The notes: a model not told the origin generated them from the letters alone. A stretch of DNA of 64,000 nucleotides from Leadbetterella lacustris (GCA_965234335.1 OZ248426.1:1-64000), one strand, 5' to 3'; numbered from the stretch's first letter, positions 7,974 to 17,035 are shown. Program-made: numbers and translations.

Positions 7974-8891
7974 TTATATATACTTCCTCAGCATTTCCAC
8001 ACTTTTTCTAACACCAGTTTCAGCAGCTTCATTGCCTTCAAATTCGATGGAAATATAACCTTGGTAATTGACCTTGTTGAGAATCTTGATGATTCTTTCA
8101 TAGTCTAAATCGAGACTATACCAAACTCCACCACCGTAGTATGTTTTGGCTTGCACAAAACAGGTGTCTTTGGCTATCATCTCCAATTTATCGTAAGGAT
8201 TTTCTAAGAAATTGCCGGTATCCATCAACAGTTGTAACCAAGGCGAATTGATGGCTTTATGGATTCTGAGCATGCCTTGGGGGGTGGCGGCAAGTCCCCA
8301 ATGGTTTTCTAATGCCAACAAAACGCCCAATTCTTCGGCTTTTTTTACACATTGGGCAACACCATCTATACACCAACCGAAAGCATCATCTTCGGTATAG
8401 CCCGCTATGGCTGGTTCTATTCCACGGGCTTTCATGAAATCGTCAAATGACTTTATAGTATTCCATCTGCCCGTGTTTAATCGCAAACAGGGAATGCCCA
8501 TTTTAGCGGCTAATTCGATGCAATTAAGCGTGTGGTTTATATGTTTTTTGCGTTCGGCGGCATCGGGATAAACAAAACCCTGATGAATGGACAAGCAAGT
8601 AAGGGCTATGCCATTTTCAAAAGCATGACGCTTAAGTTTTTGTAGATATGCATTGTCTTCGCCTTCCATTTGTCGGTGTAGAATATCAATGCCATCCAGA
8701 CCCATTCGTGCCGCGTCGTCAATTACTTTTTCTATCGGAAATTTATCGCCCTTAAAATGCCAATACGAATAACTCGAAACGCTGAGTTTTATTCGTGGTT
8801 TAAAGTTTGTTTCTGCTTGAATATTAGGTTTTGGTAAGACTATCGCTGCCGAACCAAGTCCAGCATTTTTTAAAAAATCTCTTCTTTCCAT
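7974..8891 (-). CDS. Sugar phosphate isomerase/epimerase, Tat-exported
   Basis: A 305-residue TIM-barrel protein with a short twin-arginine signal (MERRDFLKNAGLGSAAIVL). Likely metal-binding positions are LALENHWG (Glu), LLMDTGNFLENP (Asp) and ISIEFEGNE (Glu near the C-terminus), matching the AP-endonuclease-2/xylose-isomerase-like barrel. It sits 25 bases downstream of the M24 peptidase gene and is probably co-transcribed with it. Its last 127 bases are duplicated at 5043-5169. The substrate is unknown; such proteins in Bacteroidota often act on sugar or inositol derivatives. Confidence 0.88.
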   Translation of the reverse strand: MERRDFLKNAGLGSAAIVLPKPNIQAETNFKPRIKLSVSSYSYWHFKGDKFPIEKVIDDAARMGLDGIDILHRQMEGEDNAYLQKLKRHAFENGIALTCLSIHQGFVYPDAAERKKHINHTLNCIELAAKMGIPCLRLNTGRWNTIKSFDDFMKARGIEPAIAGYTEDDAFGWCIDGVAQCVKKAEELGVLLALENHWGLAATPQGMLRIHKAINSPWLQLLMDTGNFLENPYDKLEMIAKDTCFVQAKTYYGGGVWYSLDLDYERIIKILNKVNYQGYISIEFEGNEAAETGVRKSVEMLRKYI

Positions 8892-8916
8892 GGGTTGAAT
8901 ATAGGTTGATTAATTA

Positions 8917-10239
8917 TTATCTCGGAATCATATAAATCTCTTTTTGTCTGCCGTTTATGTATCTGAAATTGCCTTTTTCGTCAAAAAAACCATCTTCCTC
9001 TAACATGATTCTTACGGTCTTTTTCCACTCGGTTATTTGTACCGCCGCATTTAGTTCGATAGAATAAGCAGTGTTGGGGTTTAGTGGATAATCTCCCGGC
9101 CCGATGGTTTTACCTTGGTTATCCCACATACCTATGGTTGGTCCAGCCGCATGTCCGTGATTTCCAATAGGATGCGTATAAATAGTACCATTTATTCCCT
9201 CTTTTTTGGATTGTGCCAAAGCATCGGCGAGTATTTCATTTCCCGTTTTTCCAGCCTTAAAGTTTTCTGTTAAGCACTCTTGGAGTCTATTGCCTTGGGC
9301 AAATGCTTTCACCAGATAATCGGGGATTTTGGTTTCACCAGGTTTTAAAATATAAGCATGCTGCTGCTGATCCGTGTTCAAGCGTAAATAAGTAATTCCG
9401 AAGTCGCAGTGAAGTAAATCTCCGGGCAAAATGACTTGTTTTTCAGGTCTTTTGGAGAATGTTCGAAGGTGGTCAAAATTCTCTGGGTCGTATCTTTGAA
9501 CATCCACTGTGGGGTGAAACCAAGTTTCTAAGCCCAAATCCGTTACTTTTTGACGCATCCACCAAACCACATCGTCGGTGGTGGTAACTCCCGGTTGTAT
9601 CACTTTGTCAGAAAACGCCTCGGCTATTATTTCATGTGAAATTTTGCAAATTTGCTGGTAAATCACCATTTCTCTTTCGGTGCGGGTTTCGAGCCAATTT
9701 ACGGCTAAGTCTGAGGCCGAAACTATTTTAGAATGGTATTCTGAAGGTAATTTCTTAAGGAATTCTGAATGTTCGGTAAATGTCAAACCATCAGCATGGG
9801 CATAGTTTTTTGAGAAATTGAGGCCAATTTTCTTAGGATTACGCTCTTTTATAAGTTTTACCAAGGCATCCCATTGGTCGGGGTTGGTGTTGAGGTCCCA
9901 TTCGCCTTTTAGCAGATTTCCGACATCATATCTGGCTATGGCCAAGCGTTCTACGCCGTCTTTTTGGCCTTTATCAGTAAATACCATGATGGTTCTTCGG
10001 CGTGCCGAAAGCCAAACTGCAGGTAGCATGGTTTTCATAACTGGATCTTCGTTGTATTCTCTTCCAATAATGATCCACATATCGATATTGGCTTTTCTCA
10101 TCAATTTGGGCAAAAGATTAGTCATTCGATCTTCTAAAATTTCGTCAACCACTGTAGCTCTTTCTTTTTCAGAAAGAATTTTTTGAGAAAATGATGGAAT
10201 GAAAACAAAAGAAAATAAGATAAAAAGTAGTCGTTTCAT
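8917..10239 (-). CDS. M24 family metallopeptidase (Xaa-Pro aminopeptidase-like), secreted
   Basis: A 440-residue protein with a signal peptide (MKRLLFILFSFVFIPSFSQ). An N-terminal creatinase-like domain spans ~30-190 and the pita-bread M24 catalytic domain ~195-430. Expected metal ligands are visible: HCDFGITYLRLNTDQQ (two Asp), GNHGHAAGP (His), YSIELNAA (Glu) and IMLEEDG (Glu). The family removes N-terminal residues before proline, usually with Mn or Co. First gene of a two-gene unit with the isomerase. Divergent from the PqqB-like gene. Confidence 0.88.
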   Translation of the reverse strand: MKRLLFILFSFVFIPSFSQKILSEKERATVVDEILEDRMTNLLPKLMRKANIDMWIIIGREYNEDPVMKTMLPAVWLSARRRTIMVFTDKGQKDGVERLAIARYDVGNLLKGEWDLNTNPDQWDALVKLIKERNPKKIGLNFSKNYAHADGLTFTEHSEFLKKLPSEYHSKIVSASDLAVNWLETRTEREMVIYQQICKISHEIIAEAFSDKVIQPGVTTTDDVVWWMRQKVTDLGLETWFHPTVDVQRYDPENFDHLRTFSKRPEKQVILPGDLLHCDFGITYLRLNTDQQQHAYILKPGETKIPDYLVKAFAQGNRLQECLTENFKAGKTGNEILADALAQSKKEGINGTIYTHPIGNHGHAAGPTIGMWDNQGKTIGPGDYPLNPNTAYSIELNAAVQITEWKKTVRIMLEEDGFFDEKGNFRYINGRQKEIYMIPR

Positions 10240-10317
10240 AGTTCGTTTAAAGGTTTTAACAATTTTAAGGTTTTGTTTCTTGAAAAATTGTTCTAATTTG
10301 ACATTAAATTCAATAAG

Positions 10318-11232
10318 ATGCGATTAATTCTACAAATTATTTTTTTAGCTTTTCCGAATCTACTGGTTTTAGCTCAAAAACCATACATTTTGGTTCTTGG
10401 AACTGCTCAGGATGGCGGATTTCCCCAAGCTGCTTGTAATAAGGAGTGTTGTAGGTCGGTTTGGGAAAATAAAATTCCGCACCAGGGCGTTTCATCTCTT
10501 GCCTTGGTTGATCCTATTACTAAGCAAAAGTGGATTTTCGATGCTACTCCAGATTTTCCTGAGCAATTTCATTTGCTCAATAAACAAACAAAAAATTCCG
10601 CACCTTTGGATGGGATTTTCCTCACGCATGCACACATTGGACACTATACGGGTTTGATGCACTTGGGTAGAGAAGTGATGGGAAGCAATAAGATGAAGGT
10701 TTATGCCATGCCCAAAATGAAAAGTTTTCTGGAAAATAATGGCCCGTGGAGTCAGTTGGTTAATATTCAAAATATAGAGATTAGGAAGATGGAGGAATCT
10801 GAAATTATAATTTTGAATGATCGACTAAAAGTAATGGCTTTCCGAGTGCCGCACCGTGATGAATTTTCAGAAACCGTAGGTTACAGAATCATGACAAAAG
10901 ATAAAAGTTTTATTTTTATTCCGGATATAGATAAATGGCAAAAATGGGATAGAAACTTAGTGGATGTGGTAAAAGAAAATGATGTTTTGCTTTTGGATGG
11001 AACATTTTATAAGGATGGAGAAATTGCCAGACCTATGAGCGAAGTCCCTCATCCATTCATTACGGAAACCGTAGAATTGCTTTCAGATTTATCTAAAAAT
11101 GAAAAGAATAAAGTTAAATTTATTCACTTGAATCATACCAATCCCATTTTACAGCCCAGGTCAAAAGAAAGAGCAGAGCTAAAAATGAAAGGATTTACCT
11201 GGGTAGAAACGGGCCAAAAAATAGATTTATAG
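10318..11232 (+). CDS. MBL-fold metallo-hydrolase, PqqB-like
   Basis: A 304-residue protein with a signal peptide (to about residue 20, VLAQ). The opening LVLGTAQDGGFPQAACN with the following CCRSVW is characteristic of the PqqB branch of the metallo-beta-lactamase fold. The metal motif reads THAHIGHYTGL: the usual aspartate of HxHxDH is glycine. Further ligands are likely in VPHRDE, FIPDIDKW and FIHLNHTNP. No other pqq gene is near, so it is probably not a PQQ pathway enzyme. The membrane protein gene follows 50 bases later. Confidence 0.83.
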   Translation: MRLILQIIFLAFPNLLVLAQKPYILVLGTAQDGGFPQAACNKECCRSVWENKIPHQGVSSLALVDPITKQKWIFDATPDFPEQFHLLNKQTKNSAPLDGIFLTHAHIGHYTGLMHLGREVMGSNKMKVYAMPKMKSFLENNGPWSQLVNIQNIEIRKMEESEIIILNDRLKVMAFRVPHRDEFSETVGYRIMTKDKSFIFIPDIDKWQKWDRNLVDVVKENDVLLLDGTFYKDGEIARPMSEVPHPFITETVELLSDLSKNEKNKVKFIHLNHTNPILQPRSKERAELKMKGFTWVETGQKIDL

Positions 11233-11281
11233 CCGATTCGATATTATTTTTAACAACAATTCAACCCTAAAAAAACTAAAA

Positions 11282-12457
11282 ATGAAACAAATCTCAACCC
11301 AAAGAAATCAGGCCGTCGATATTTATCGTGGTTTTGTGATGTTGCTCATGATGGCCGAAATTCTTGAGTTTTCCAAAATTTCAAAAGCCATTCCTGAAAG
11401 TAAATTTTGGAGTTTTCTCGCTTTCCATCAGTCACATGTGGAATGGATTGGTTGTTCTTTGCATGATCTTATTCAGCCATCCTTTACTTTTCTGGTTGGT
11501 GTGGCTTTGCCATTTTCGATTGCTAGTCGTATGTCCAAAGGAGCGAGTTTTAAGTCACTCTTGCTTCATACCATAAAACGCTCTTTGATATTAATTCTAC
11601 TCGGAGTTTTTCTCCGGTCGGTGGACCGAAATATCACCAACTGGACTTTTGAAGATACTTTAACACAAATTGGTTTGGGCTACACCTTTTTGTTTTTGAT
11701 AGGTTTTCTAAAACCCAAAATGCAGTGGGTCAGTTTAGTAGTTATTTTGGTTGGCTATTGGTTGGCTTTTGCACTTTATACGCCTCCCAAAGTCGATTTT
11801 TATTTGTTGGGGGAAGATGGGCACGCTCTGCCACTTTTGAATGGATTTGCCGCTCATTGGAATAAGTTTACTAATCTGGCAGCCGCGTTTGATTCATGGT
11901 TTCTAAATCTTTTCCCTAGAGAAAAACTCTATACATTTAACCGAGGTGGTTATGTGACTTTGAGTTTCATTCCCACATTAGGCACTATGATTTTGGGACT
12001 TTTTGCAGGAAATATCTTGAAAACTGAGAAAACAAATCAAGAAAAACTGAGGCAATTTTTAATTTATGGAGTTTCGCTTTTAATAATCGGTTTTGTACTC
12101 AATCTTTCCGGAATTTGCCCTAACGTAAAACGTATTTGGACTCCCACTTGGGTGCTTTTTAGCGGTGGTTGGTGCTTTTTGCTTCTTTCTTTGTTTTATT
12201 TTTTGGTAGAAATAAAAGGCAACAATTCGTGGTTTGAATTCCTGAAAATCATAGGTGTAAATTCAATAGCAGCCTACGTAATAGCCCATACTTTGGTTTA
12301 TTTTATTGCTGATAATTTGCCGGTGCATTTAGGTAAAAACTATGCTCAAATATTTGGAGAACATTACGAGCATTTGGTTAGTGGTGCTTTGGTGTTATTT
12401 CTAGAATGGGCTGTGCTTTGGTGGATGTATAAAAAGAAGATTTTTATTAAGATTTAG
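11282..12457 (+). CDS. DUF5009/heparan-alpha-glucosaminide N-acetyltransferase-like membrane protein
   Basis: A 391-residue polytopic protein with about ten membrane segments. The N-terminus (QAVDIYRGFVMLLMMAE), LIQPSFTFLVGVALPFS and the SIAAYVIAHTL segment near the C-terminus match the bacterial relatives of lysosomal HGSNAT (DUF5009/DUF1624 superfamily). These proteins are thought to move acyl groups across the membrane onto sugars. The key histidine cannot be placed with certainty. Probably co-transcribed with the PqqB-like gene. A modifying role on exported glycans is inferred. Confidence 0.8.
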   Translation: MKQISTQRNQAVDIYRGFVMLLMMAEILEFSKISKAIPESKFWSFLAFHQSHVEWIGCSLHDLIQPSFTFLVGVALPFSIASRMSKGASFKSLLLHTIKRSLILILLGVFLRSVDRNITNWTFEDTLTQIGLGYTFLFLIGFLKPKMQWVSLVVILVGYWLAFALYTPPKVDFYLLGEDGHALPLLNGFAAHWNKFTNLAAAFDSWFLNLFPREKLYTFNRGGYVTLSFIPTLGTMILGLFAGNILKTEKTNQEKLRQFLIYGVSLLIIGFVLNLSGICPNVKRIWTPTWVLFSGGWCFLLLSLFYFLVEIKGNNSWFEFLKIIGVNSIAAYVIAHTLVYFIADNLPVHLGKNYAQIFGEHYEHLVSGALVLFLEWAVLWWMYKKKIFIKI

Positions 12458-12463
12458 GTTTTG

Positions 12464-12701
12464 TCACACGGATTGGTTTTATGGCACACGGATTGGATGG
12501 ATTTGAAACGGATGGATTTATGTTAATGAGATTGCTTGTTTTAGACTTAACTTAAATCGCTTTCAAAGTGGTTGAAATTTACATTAAAGAAACTTCTTCT
12601 GTTGAAATTAGTTTAGAATGATTATTAAATTCCGTCCGGGCTGCCTGTGCGGTGCAATCCGTCTTCAATCTGTGTCCAACCCGTGTTCATCCGTGTGCTA
12701 T
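12464..12701. repeat. Inverted CACACGGAT repeat element between convergent genes
   Basis: CACACGGATTGG occurs at 12465 and again at 12485. The complementary strings CCGTGTTCAT and CCGTGTGCTA occur at 12681-12700, so the ends are imperfect inverted complements. The GC-richer centre (GTCCGGGCTGCCTGTGCGG) contrasts with the flanks. It resembles interspersed elements common between Bacteroidota genes. No reading frame. Confidence 0.6.
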
Positions 12702-12723
12702 AATTACAATTAGGATTAGCAAA

Positions 12724-13437
12724 TCATTTCTCAAAACTATATAAAAAGGGAGCTTTATGAGCGGCACCAGAGAATTGCTTTTCATGCCGTTTTAGCAAAT
12801 TCATTCCCAAAATTTTGCGTTGAAAAGCCCCTCGGTGAAGTTTTTCGCACAAAATGGCTTCATATACATTTTGAAGGTCTTTCATGGTAAACAATGGTGG
12901 AAGCAAATTTACGCCCATGAGTTTGGTTTCAAGATTGCTTCGTAGTGTTGCTAATGCCTTGTCTAGTATCTCTTTATGGTCAAAAATGAGTTGGGGAAGA
13001 TTATTTAAATCGTACCAATCGCAGGATTCAGATATGGCATCTGGCGTAAGTTCCACGTCGTCGTAGTTAATGAGGGCATAATAGGCTATGGAGATAAACC
13101 GTTCCAACATCCAGCCGTACTCATTTACTCCGCCATTGGCTTCCATAATGGCTTCCATAAACGCTGGTTTCGACCTCGATACATTTCCGAAAGTATAAAA
13201 TTGCTCTAGAAAGATATTATCAAGACCCGTTCTTTCTTTCAAGCCACGCCTCACAGCTGAGTTTAGGTCTTCATCTAGTCCCACAAATCCTCCAGGAAGA
13301 GCATAATAATCCGTATTTTTATATTTCATGACCAAAATTTTAAGTTTTTCGCCAGAAAAACCAAAAACCACTGAATCGTACGCGATATGTTTTAAATAGG
13401 TGTTAGGCTTCAAAATTACTGCAGGTATTTTTTTCAA
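12724..13437 (-). CDS. NUDIX hydrolase-type transcriptional regulator (NrtR-like)
   Basis: An N-terminal NUDIX domain (YYALPGGFVGLDEDLNSAV then LKERTGLD) is followed by a winged-helix region (residues ~165-237; TMKDLQNVYEAI, FQRKILGMNLL), the layout of NrtR regulators that sense NAD-related or sugar ligands. The NUDIX box is partly degenerate (RRGLKERTGL), as is common in sensor forms. I chose the TTG at 13437 because longer frames run across the divergent promoter and into the esterase gene. A 23-bp palindrome at 13471-13493 is its likely operator. It probably controls the divergent carboxylesterase gene. Confidence 0.8.
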   Translation of the reverse strand: MKKIPAVILKPNTYLKHIAYDSVVFGFSGEKLKILVMKYKNTDYYALPGGFVGLDEDLNSAVRRGLKERTGLDNIFLEQFYTFGNVSRSKPAFMEAIMEANGGVNEYGWMLERFISIAYYALINYDDVELTPDAISESCDWYDLNNLPQLIFDHKEILDKALATLRSNLETKLMGVNLLPPLFTMKDLQNVYEAILCEKLHRGAFQRKILGMNLLKRHEKQFSGAAHKAPFLYSFEK

Positions 13438-13470
13438 AAATAAATAGGAAAATATTATAAAACTAATTAA

Positions 13471-13493
13471 TATTGTCACATTGTGAGACAATA
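13471..13493. promoter_or_regulatory. 23-bp palindromic operator (TATTGTC-N9-GACAATA)
   Basis: Perfect 7-bp outer arms, with an additional inner CA/TG pair, centred between the NrtR-like gene and the esterase start at 13512. A palindrome placed this way beside a divergent local regulator is the usual form of an autoregulatory operator. Confidence 0.65.
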
Positions 13494-13511
13494 AATAACC
13501 TTTTTGTAAAT

Positions 13512-15146
13512 ATGAATAAAGCATTTGGCCTTTCAATTCTTCTAACCATGGGTAGTTTTGCTCTTCAAGCCCAAAATAAGAACGCTTTCAATGTACAGAC
13601 AAAAACTGAGAACGGCACAATAGAAGGGAATTATGATACCAAATCGGGTATTCAGACCTATTTTGGAGTTCCTTTTGCTGCACCGCCGGTGGGTAATTTG
13701 CGTTGGAAGGCTCCACAGACTGTAAAAAACTGGGTTGGTGTAAAAGAAACTAAAGAATTTGGCCCAAGACCTATGCAAACGGTAGTATTTGGCGATATGA
13801 ATTCTCGTTCCAATGGCGTAAGTGAAGATTGTCTTTACTTAAATATTTGGACTCCCGCCAAACGGAATACCAAAGATTTACCTGTTTTGTTGTATTTCTA
13901 CGGTGGAGGAAATGTGGCCGGTGATGCCTCAGAGCCACGTTATGATGGCGAAAGTATGGCCAAAAAAGGAATAGTGGTGATTACTTGTAATTACCGTTTG
14001 AATGTTTTCGGTAATTTTGCTCATCCTGAGTTAAGTGCAGAAACTTCTTATAAAGGTTCGGGCAACTACGGCTTATTAGACCAAGTGGCTGCCATGAAGT
14101 GGGTACAGAAAAACATTGCCGCGTTTGGTGGTGATCCAAAGAAAGTAACGATAGCTGGAGAGTCGGCGGGTTCTATATCTGTAAGTTATCAGATGGCTTC
14201 TCCTTTGGGTAAAGGCTTAATAGCCGGTGCGATAGGAGAGAGCGGAGCAGGCATAAACCCAACAATGGCTCCAGTTACCTTGGCCGAAGCGGAAAAACAA
14301 GGTGCTGAATTTGCCAAAAATGCAGGAGTGTCAAGTTTAAAACAGTTGAGAGCTTTGAGCACAAGAGAGTTGTACGAAATGTATAACGAGTCGAAGAGAT
14401 TTGGGTTTCCGGTGGTTTTGGATGGGTATTTTTTACCTAAAACTTTACCCGAAATATTTAATGCCAGAGAACAAGCTCAAGTGCCATTGTTGTTAGGCTG
14501 GAACTCTGCCGAAATACCTGGAGGAGCGTTTATGTTTGGTATGCCTAATACCACTGAGAATTTTATTTCGAGAGTAAAAAAAGAATACCCTGCTGATTTT
14601 GAGGAAGTTTTGAAACTTTACCCTCACAGCACCGAGCGTGAAGTAGGGCTTTCGGCAACCGCTTTGGCTTCTGATAGGTTTATTTCTTACAGTACTTGGA
14701 AATGGTTTGATTTGCATCGCAATAACAGCTCTGCTCCGGTTTATAGATATATGTTTAGCAAAATTCGGCCTGCATTTGTCGATAAATCATTAGTAGCAGG
14801 TTTGGCTGGCGGTACTTTGAAAAAAGATGGTACCACACCAAAAGTCCCAGAGCCAGTAGGAGCTTCGCACGCCAGTGAAATAGAATATTGCATGGGCAAT
14901 TTGCACCTCGCCAAAGAATTTGACTGGACCGCGGACGATTATAAAACCTCTGAAACCATGTTAAATTATTTTGCAAATTTCGTAAAGACAGGCAATCCAA
15001 ACGGCGAAAAATTGCCAGAGTGGCAAGCAGCAAAAGCAGGTGACAAAACCCCACCGTTGATGAACATCAATGCGGAGTCAAAACTAGAAAAGGCCATGGA
15101 TGATGCCCGATATGAGTTTTTGGATAAGGTGTATAAGAACAAGTGA
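13512..15146 (+). CDS. Type B carboxylesterase/lipase, secreted
   Basis: I take the ATG at 13512 (544 residues), which begins a signal peptide (MNKAFGLSILLTMGSFALQAQ). A TTG 39 bases upstream lies inside the operator palindrome and is unlikely. Type B esterase hallmarks are GVPFAAPPVGNLRW near the mature N-terminus, EDCLYLNIW, the nucleophile GESAGS, a glutamate in GWNSAEIPGG and the histidine in GASHASEIEY. The length is normal. It hydrolyses carboxylic esters, probably in the periplasm or outside. Likely regulated by the divergent NUDIX-type protein. A terminator follows at 15171. Confidence 0.9.
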   Translation: MNKAFGLSILLTMGSFALQAQNKNAFNVQTKTENGTIEGNYDTKSGIQTYFGVPFAAPPVGNLRWKAPQTVKNWVGVKETKEFGPRPMQTVVFGDMNSRSNGVSEDCLYLNIWTPAKRNTKDLPVLLYFYGGGNVAGDASEPRYDGESMAKKGIVVITCNYRLNVFGNFAHPELSAETSYKGSGNYGLLDQVAAMKWVQKNIAAFGGDPKKVTIAGESAGSISVSYQMASPLGKGLIAGAIGESGAGINPTMAPVTLAEAEKQGAEFAKNAGVSSLKQLRALSTRELYEMYNESKRFGFPVVLDGYFLPKTLPEIFNAREQAQVPLLLGWNSAEIPGGAFMFGMPNTTENFISRVKKEYPADFEEVLKLYPHSTEREVGLSATALASDRFISYSTWKWFDLHRNNSSAPVYRYMFSKIRPAFVDKSLVAGLAGGTLKKDGTTPKVPEPVGASHASEIEYCMGNLHLAKEFDWTADDYKTSETMLNYFANFVKTGNPNGEKLPEWQAAKAGDKTPPLMNINAESKLEKAMDDARYEFLDKVYKNK

Positions 15147-15170
15147 TTGAATAATGTATAGTTTCCAAGT

Positions 15171-15203
15171 GAGCTTCGATTTTAGGATTGAGGCTCTTTT
15201 TTT
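15171..15203 (+). terminator. Rho-independent terminator of the carboxylesterase gene
   Basis: GAGCTTC (15171-15177) pairs with GAGGCTC (15190-15196), seven pairs with one G-T, a 12-base loop and seven Ts. Confidence 0.7.
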
Positions 15204-15360
15204 GGAAAAAGGTAAAGAATGGAAGTTTTTGAAAATTTGATATCATATCTTCTTGAAAGAATGATTATTTCACGAAAGAGACTCACAAAGTTATTTTTGC
15301 TACAGGACTTGTCTACCAATACGCCAATAAGCATTTAGCCAGCCACCAATAACCACCTTC

Positions 15361-16137
15361 CTAAATATCCTTCACACACCTAAAGCCCACATGCATCAGC
15401 GAGGTTTCTTGGGTGGAAGATGAAATTCCTCCGATTTTGAAGCCGTGGCATATTTTGGGGTCACAAAGGTAGGAACCGCCTCTTTGAAACCACTCGGTGG
15501 CTTTGGCTGGATTTTCGTCGCTACACCATTGCCACACGTTGCCTCCAACATCGCCAAGGCCGAGTTTGTTTAGCCCAAAATGTCCTACAGGTGAAGTTGT
15601 TAGAAAACCATCTTCCACGGTGTTGTTGAATGGGAAATTTCCCTGCCAAAAATTAGCTTTGAATTTCCCTTTTTCGAAGAAATTATCTCCCCAAGTATAG
15701 GTATTTTCGTAATCAGATTGCCCATTTTTCTCAATAAAAAGAAATTCTTGGCTGCTCGGGAGTCGCTTTTTTGCCCATTTGCAGTAGGCTACGGCGTCAT
15801 TCCAAGAGACTTGGGTTACGGGGTGATTTAAAGGAGCTGCGGCCGTGTCTTTTCCCAGCGGAAATTGCCAGGTGGCACCTTTTTTTAATGTCCATTCACC
15901 GGTTTTGAAATCAAAATACCCTGCATCACCAAACTCTTCGGCTTGGGTTTTGTATTCTGTGGTTTTTGCGAATTCTGCAAACTGAGCCACCGTTACAGGA
16001 TATTTGTCCACCCAAAAATCCTTAAGTTCTTCGTTGCCTTTTATCAAAACCATTCCGTCTTTTTCAACGATTTTGGTTTCTGATTGGCAAGAAAACAGAA
16101 ACAATAGAATGGATAAAACTAAATGATATTTTCTCAA
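15361..16137 (-). CDS. Formylglycine-generating enzyme (SUMF1/FGE) family lipoprotein
   Basis: A 258-residue protein with a lipoprotein signal (lipobox LFSC, Cys17). The FGE-sulfatase fold is evident from WVDKYPVTVAQF, HPVTQVSWNDAVAYCKWA, GGNVWQWCSDE and the final VGFRC. RGGSYLCDPKICHGFK carries two cysteines spaced as in the active site of authentic FGE, which many homologues lack. FGE converts a sulfatase cysteine to formylglycine. No sulfatase gene lies in the window. A lipid-anchored FGE would act on exported proteins. Confidence 0.85.
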   Translation of the reverse strand: MRKYHLVLSILLFLFSCQSETKIVEKDGMVLIKGNEELKDFWVDKYPVTVAQFAEFAKTTEYKTQAEEFGDAGYFDFKTGEWTLKKGATWQFPLGKDTAAAPLNHPVTQVSWNDAVAYCKWAKKRLPSSQEFLFIEKNGQSDYENTYTWGDNFFEKGKFKANFWQGNFPFNNTVEDGFLTTSPVGHFGLNKLGLGDVGGNVWQWCSDENPAKATEWFQRGGSYLCDPKICHGFKIGGISSSTQETSLMHVGFRCVKDI

Positions 16138-16190
16138 AATGTCTTTTAAACTTTTGATAAAAATAGGCTAATATTGGCTTTTTGCAAAAT

Positions 16191-16223
16191 AAAAAGGCTT
16201 CAATTTGTGTTTGAAGCCTTTTT
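16191..16223 (-). terminator. Strong bidirectional hairpin terminator
   Basis: AAAAAGGCTTCAA (16191-16203) and TTGAAGCCTTTTT (16211-16223) are perfect complements around a 7-base loop, with A and T runs on the two flanks. It sits just downstream of the DUF805 remnant and behind no other gene on that strand. Confidence 0.8.
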
Positions 16224-16238
16224 TGTGAATAACTAACT

Positions 16239-16440
16239 CTACTGTCCGATGTTTTGAATCAAGTCTTCGTCTTCTGCGTCATTTCCAATTCCTTTTGGAC
16301 CGTATTGATTTGGTCCAAAGTTACTGTCTGTACAAATTAATACTAATAACCAAATTGCTCTTACCAATGGAATCAAAGGAATCAAAATCATCCAGCCACT
16401 TTTACCTACATGGTGTAATCTTCTGGTAATTAGATATATA
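16239..16440 (-). pseudogene. DUF805 family membrane protein, C-terminal remnant
   Basis: Minus-strand translation gives RRLHHVGKSGWMILIPLIPL and then LICTDSNFGPNQYGP, the diagnostic second half of DUF805 proteins. The first two membrane segments are missing. Codons above about 16430 (MAFQLRYIYLI in the open frame to 16460) are the antisense of a DUF58 remnant, so the gene was cut there. Its own terminator is still in place. Confidence 0.8.
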
Positions 16441-17035
16441 TACCGCAATTGGAAAGCCAATGCGAATCGAGGCCTTATGATGGTTGATCAGTTTAAAGAC
16501 GAGGTAAGTCAAGACATTTATTGTTCCATTGATTTGGGTAGAACCATGAAAATGCTTTTTGGAGGCCATATATTGCTCACTTTTGCCGCATTATGTAAGA
16601 CCTCAAACAGTTTGGCAAAATCAATGATTTGTTGTAAAATGTGGAAACTAAATTCAAAGAATCGGATTTTGAACGACTTTACAAATTTGCCCGAATTAAT
16701 ATTCGTCAAAGGAGCCTTTTGGTTATTTTTACCAACTTTGACTCGGTGAATGCCATGAATCGAAATTTACCTTAATTGAAAGCTTTGCCGAGGTATCATC
16801 TTGTTTTAGTTGTATTTTTCGAGAATTCAGAAATAGCTCAAATCGTTGATAATCAAGCTAAATATTTAAAAGGAATATATGATTTTAAAATAGGTCATAG
16901 ACCTATTTTAAGAATAAATTGATAGCCAAAGAGTTGAATATGCATGGCATAAAGTCATTACATAACAAGATCGAAAACCTAAGCTTGGGAGTTGTATATA
17001 CCTAGATTGGTATCAAGAAAAAAAGGTTAATTTGA
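16441..17035 (+). pseudogene. DUF58 (MoxR-associated) protein, decayed remnant
   Basis: Plus-strand frames give successive DUF58 pieces: YRNWKANANRGLMMVDQFKD, then SDFERLYKFARINIRQRSLL with VIFTNFDSVNAMNR, then RYHLVLVVFFENSEIAQ, and finally AKELNMHGIKSLHNKIENLS. They are in family order but separated by frameshifts and stop codons. The N-terminal half is absent; homology begins exactly where the opposite-strand DUF805 remnant ends. Confidence 0.85.
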
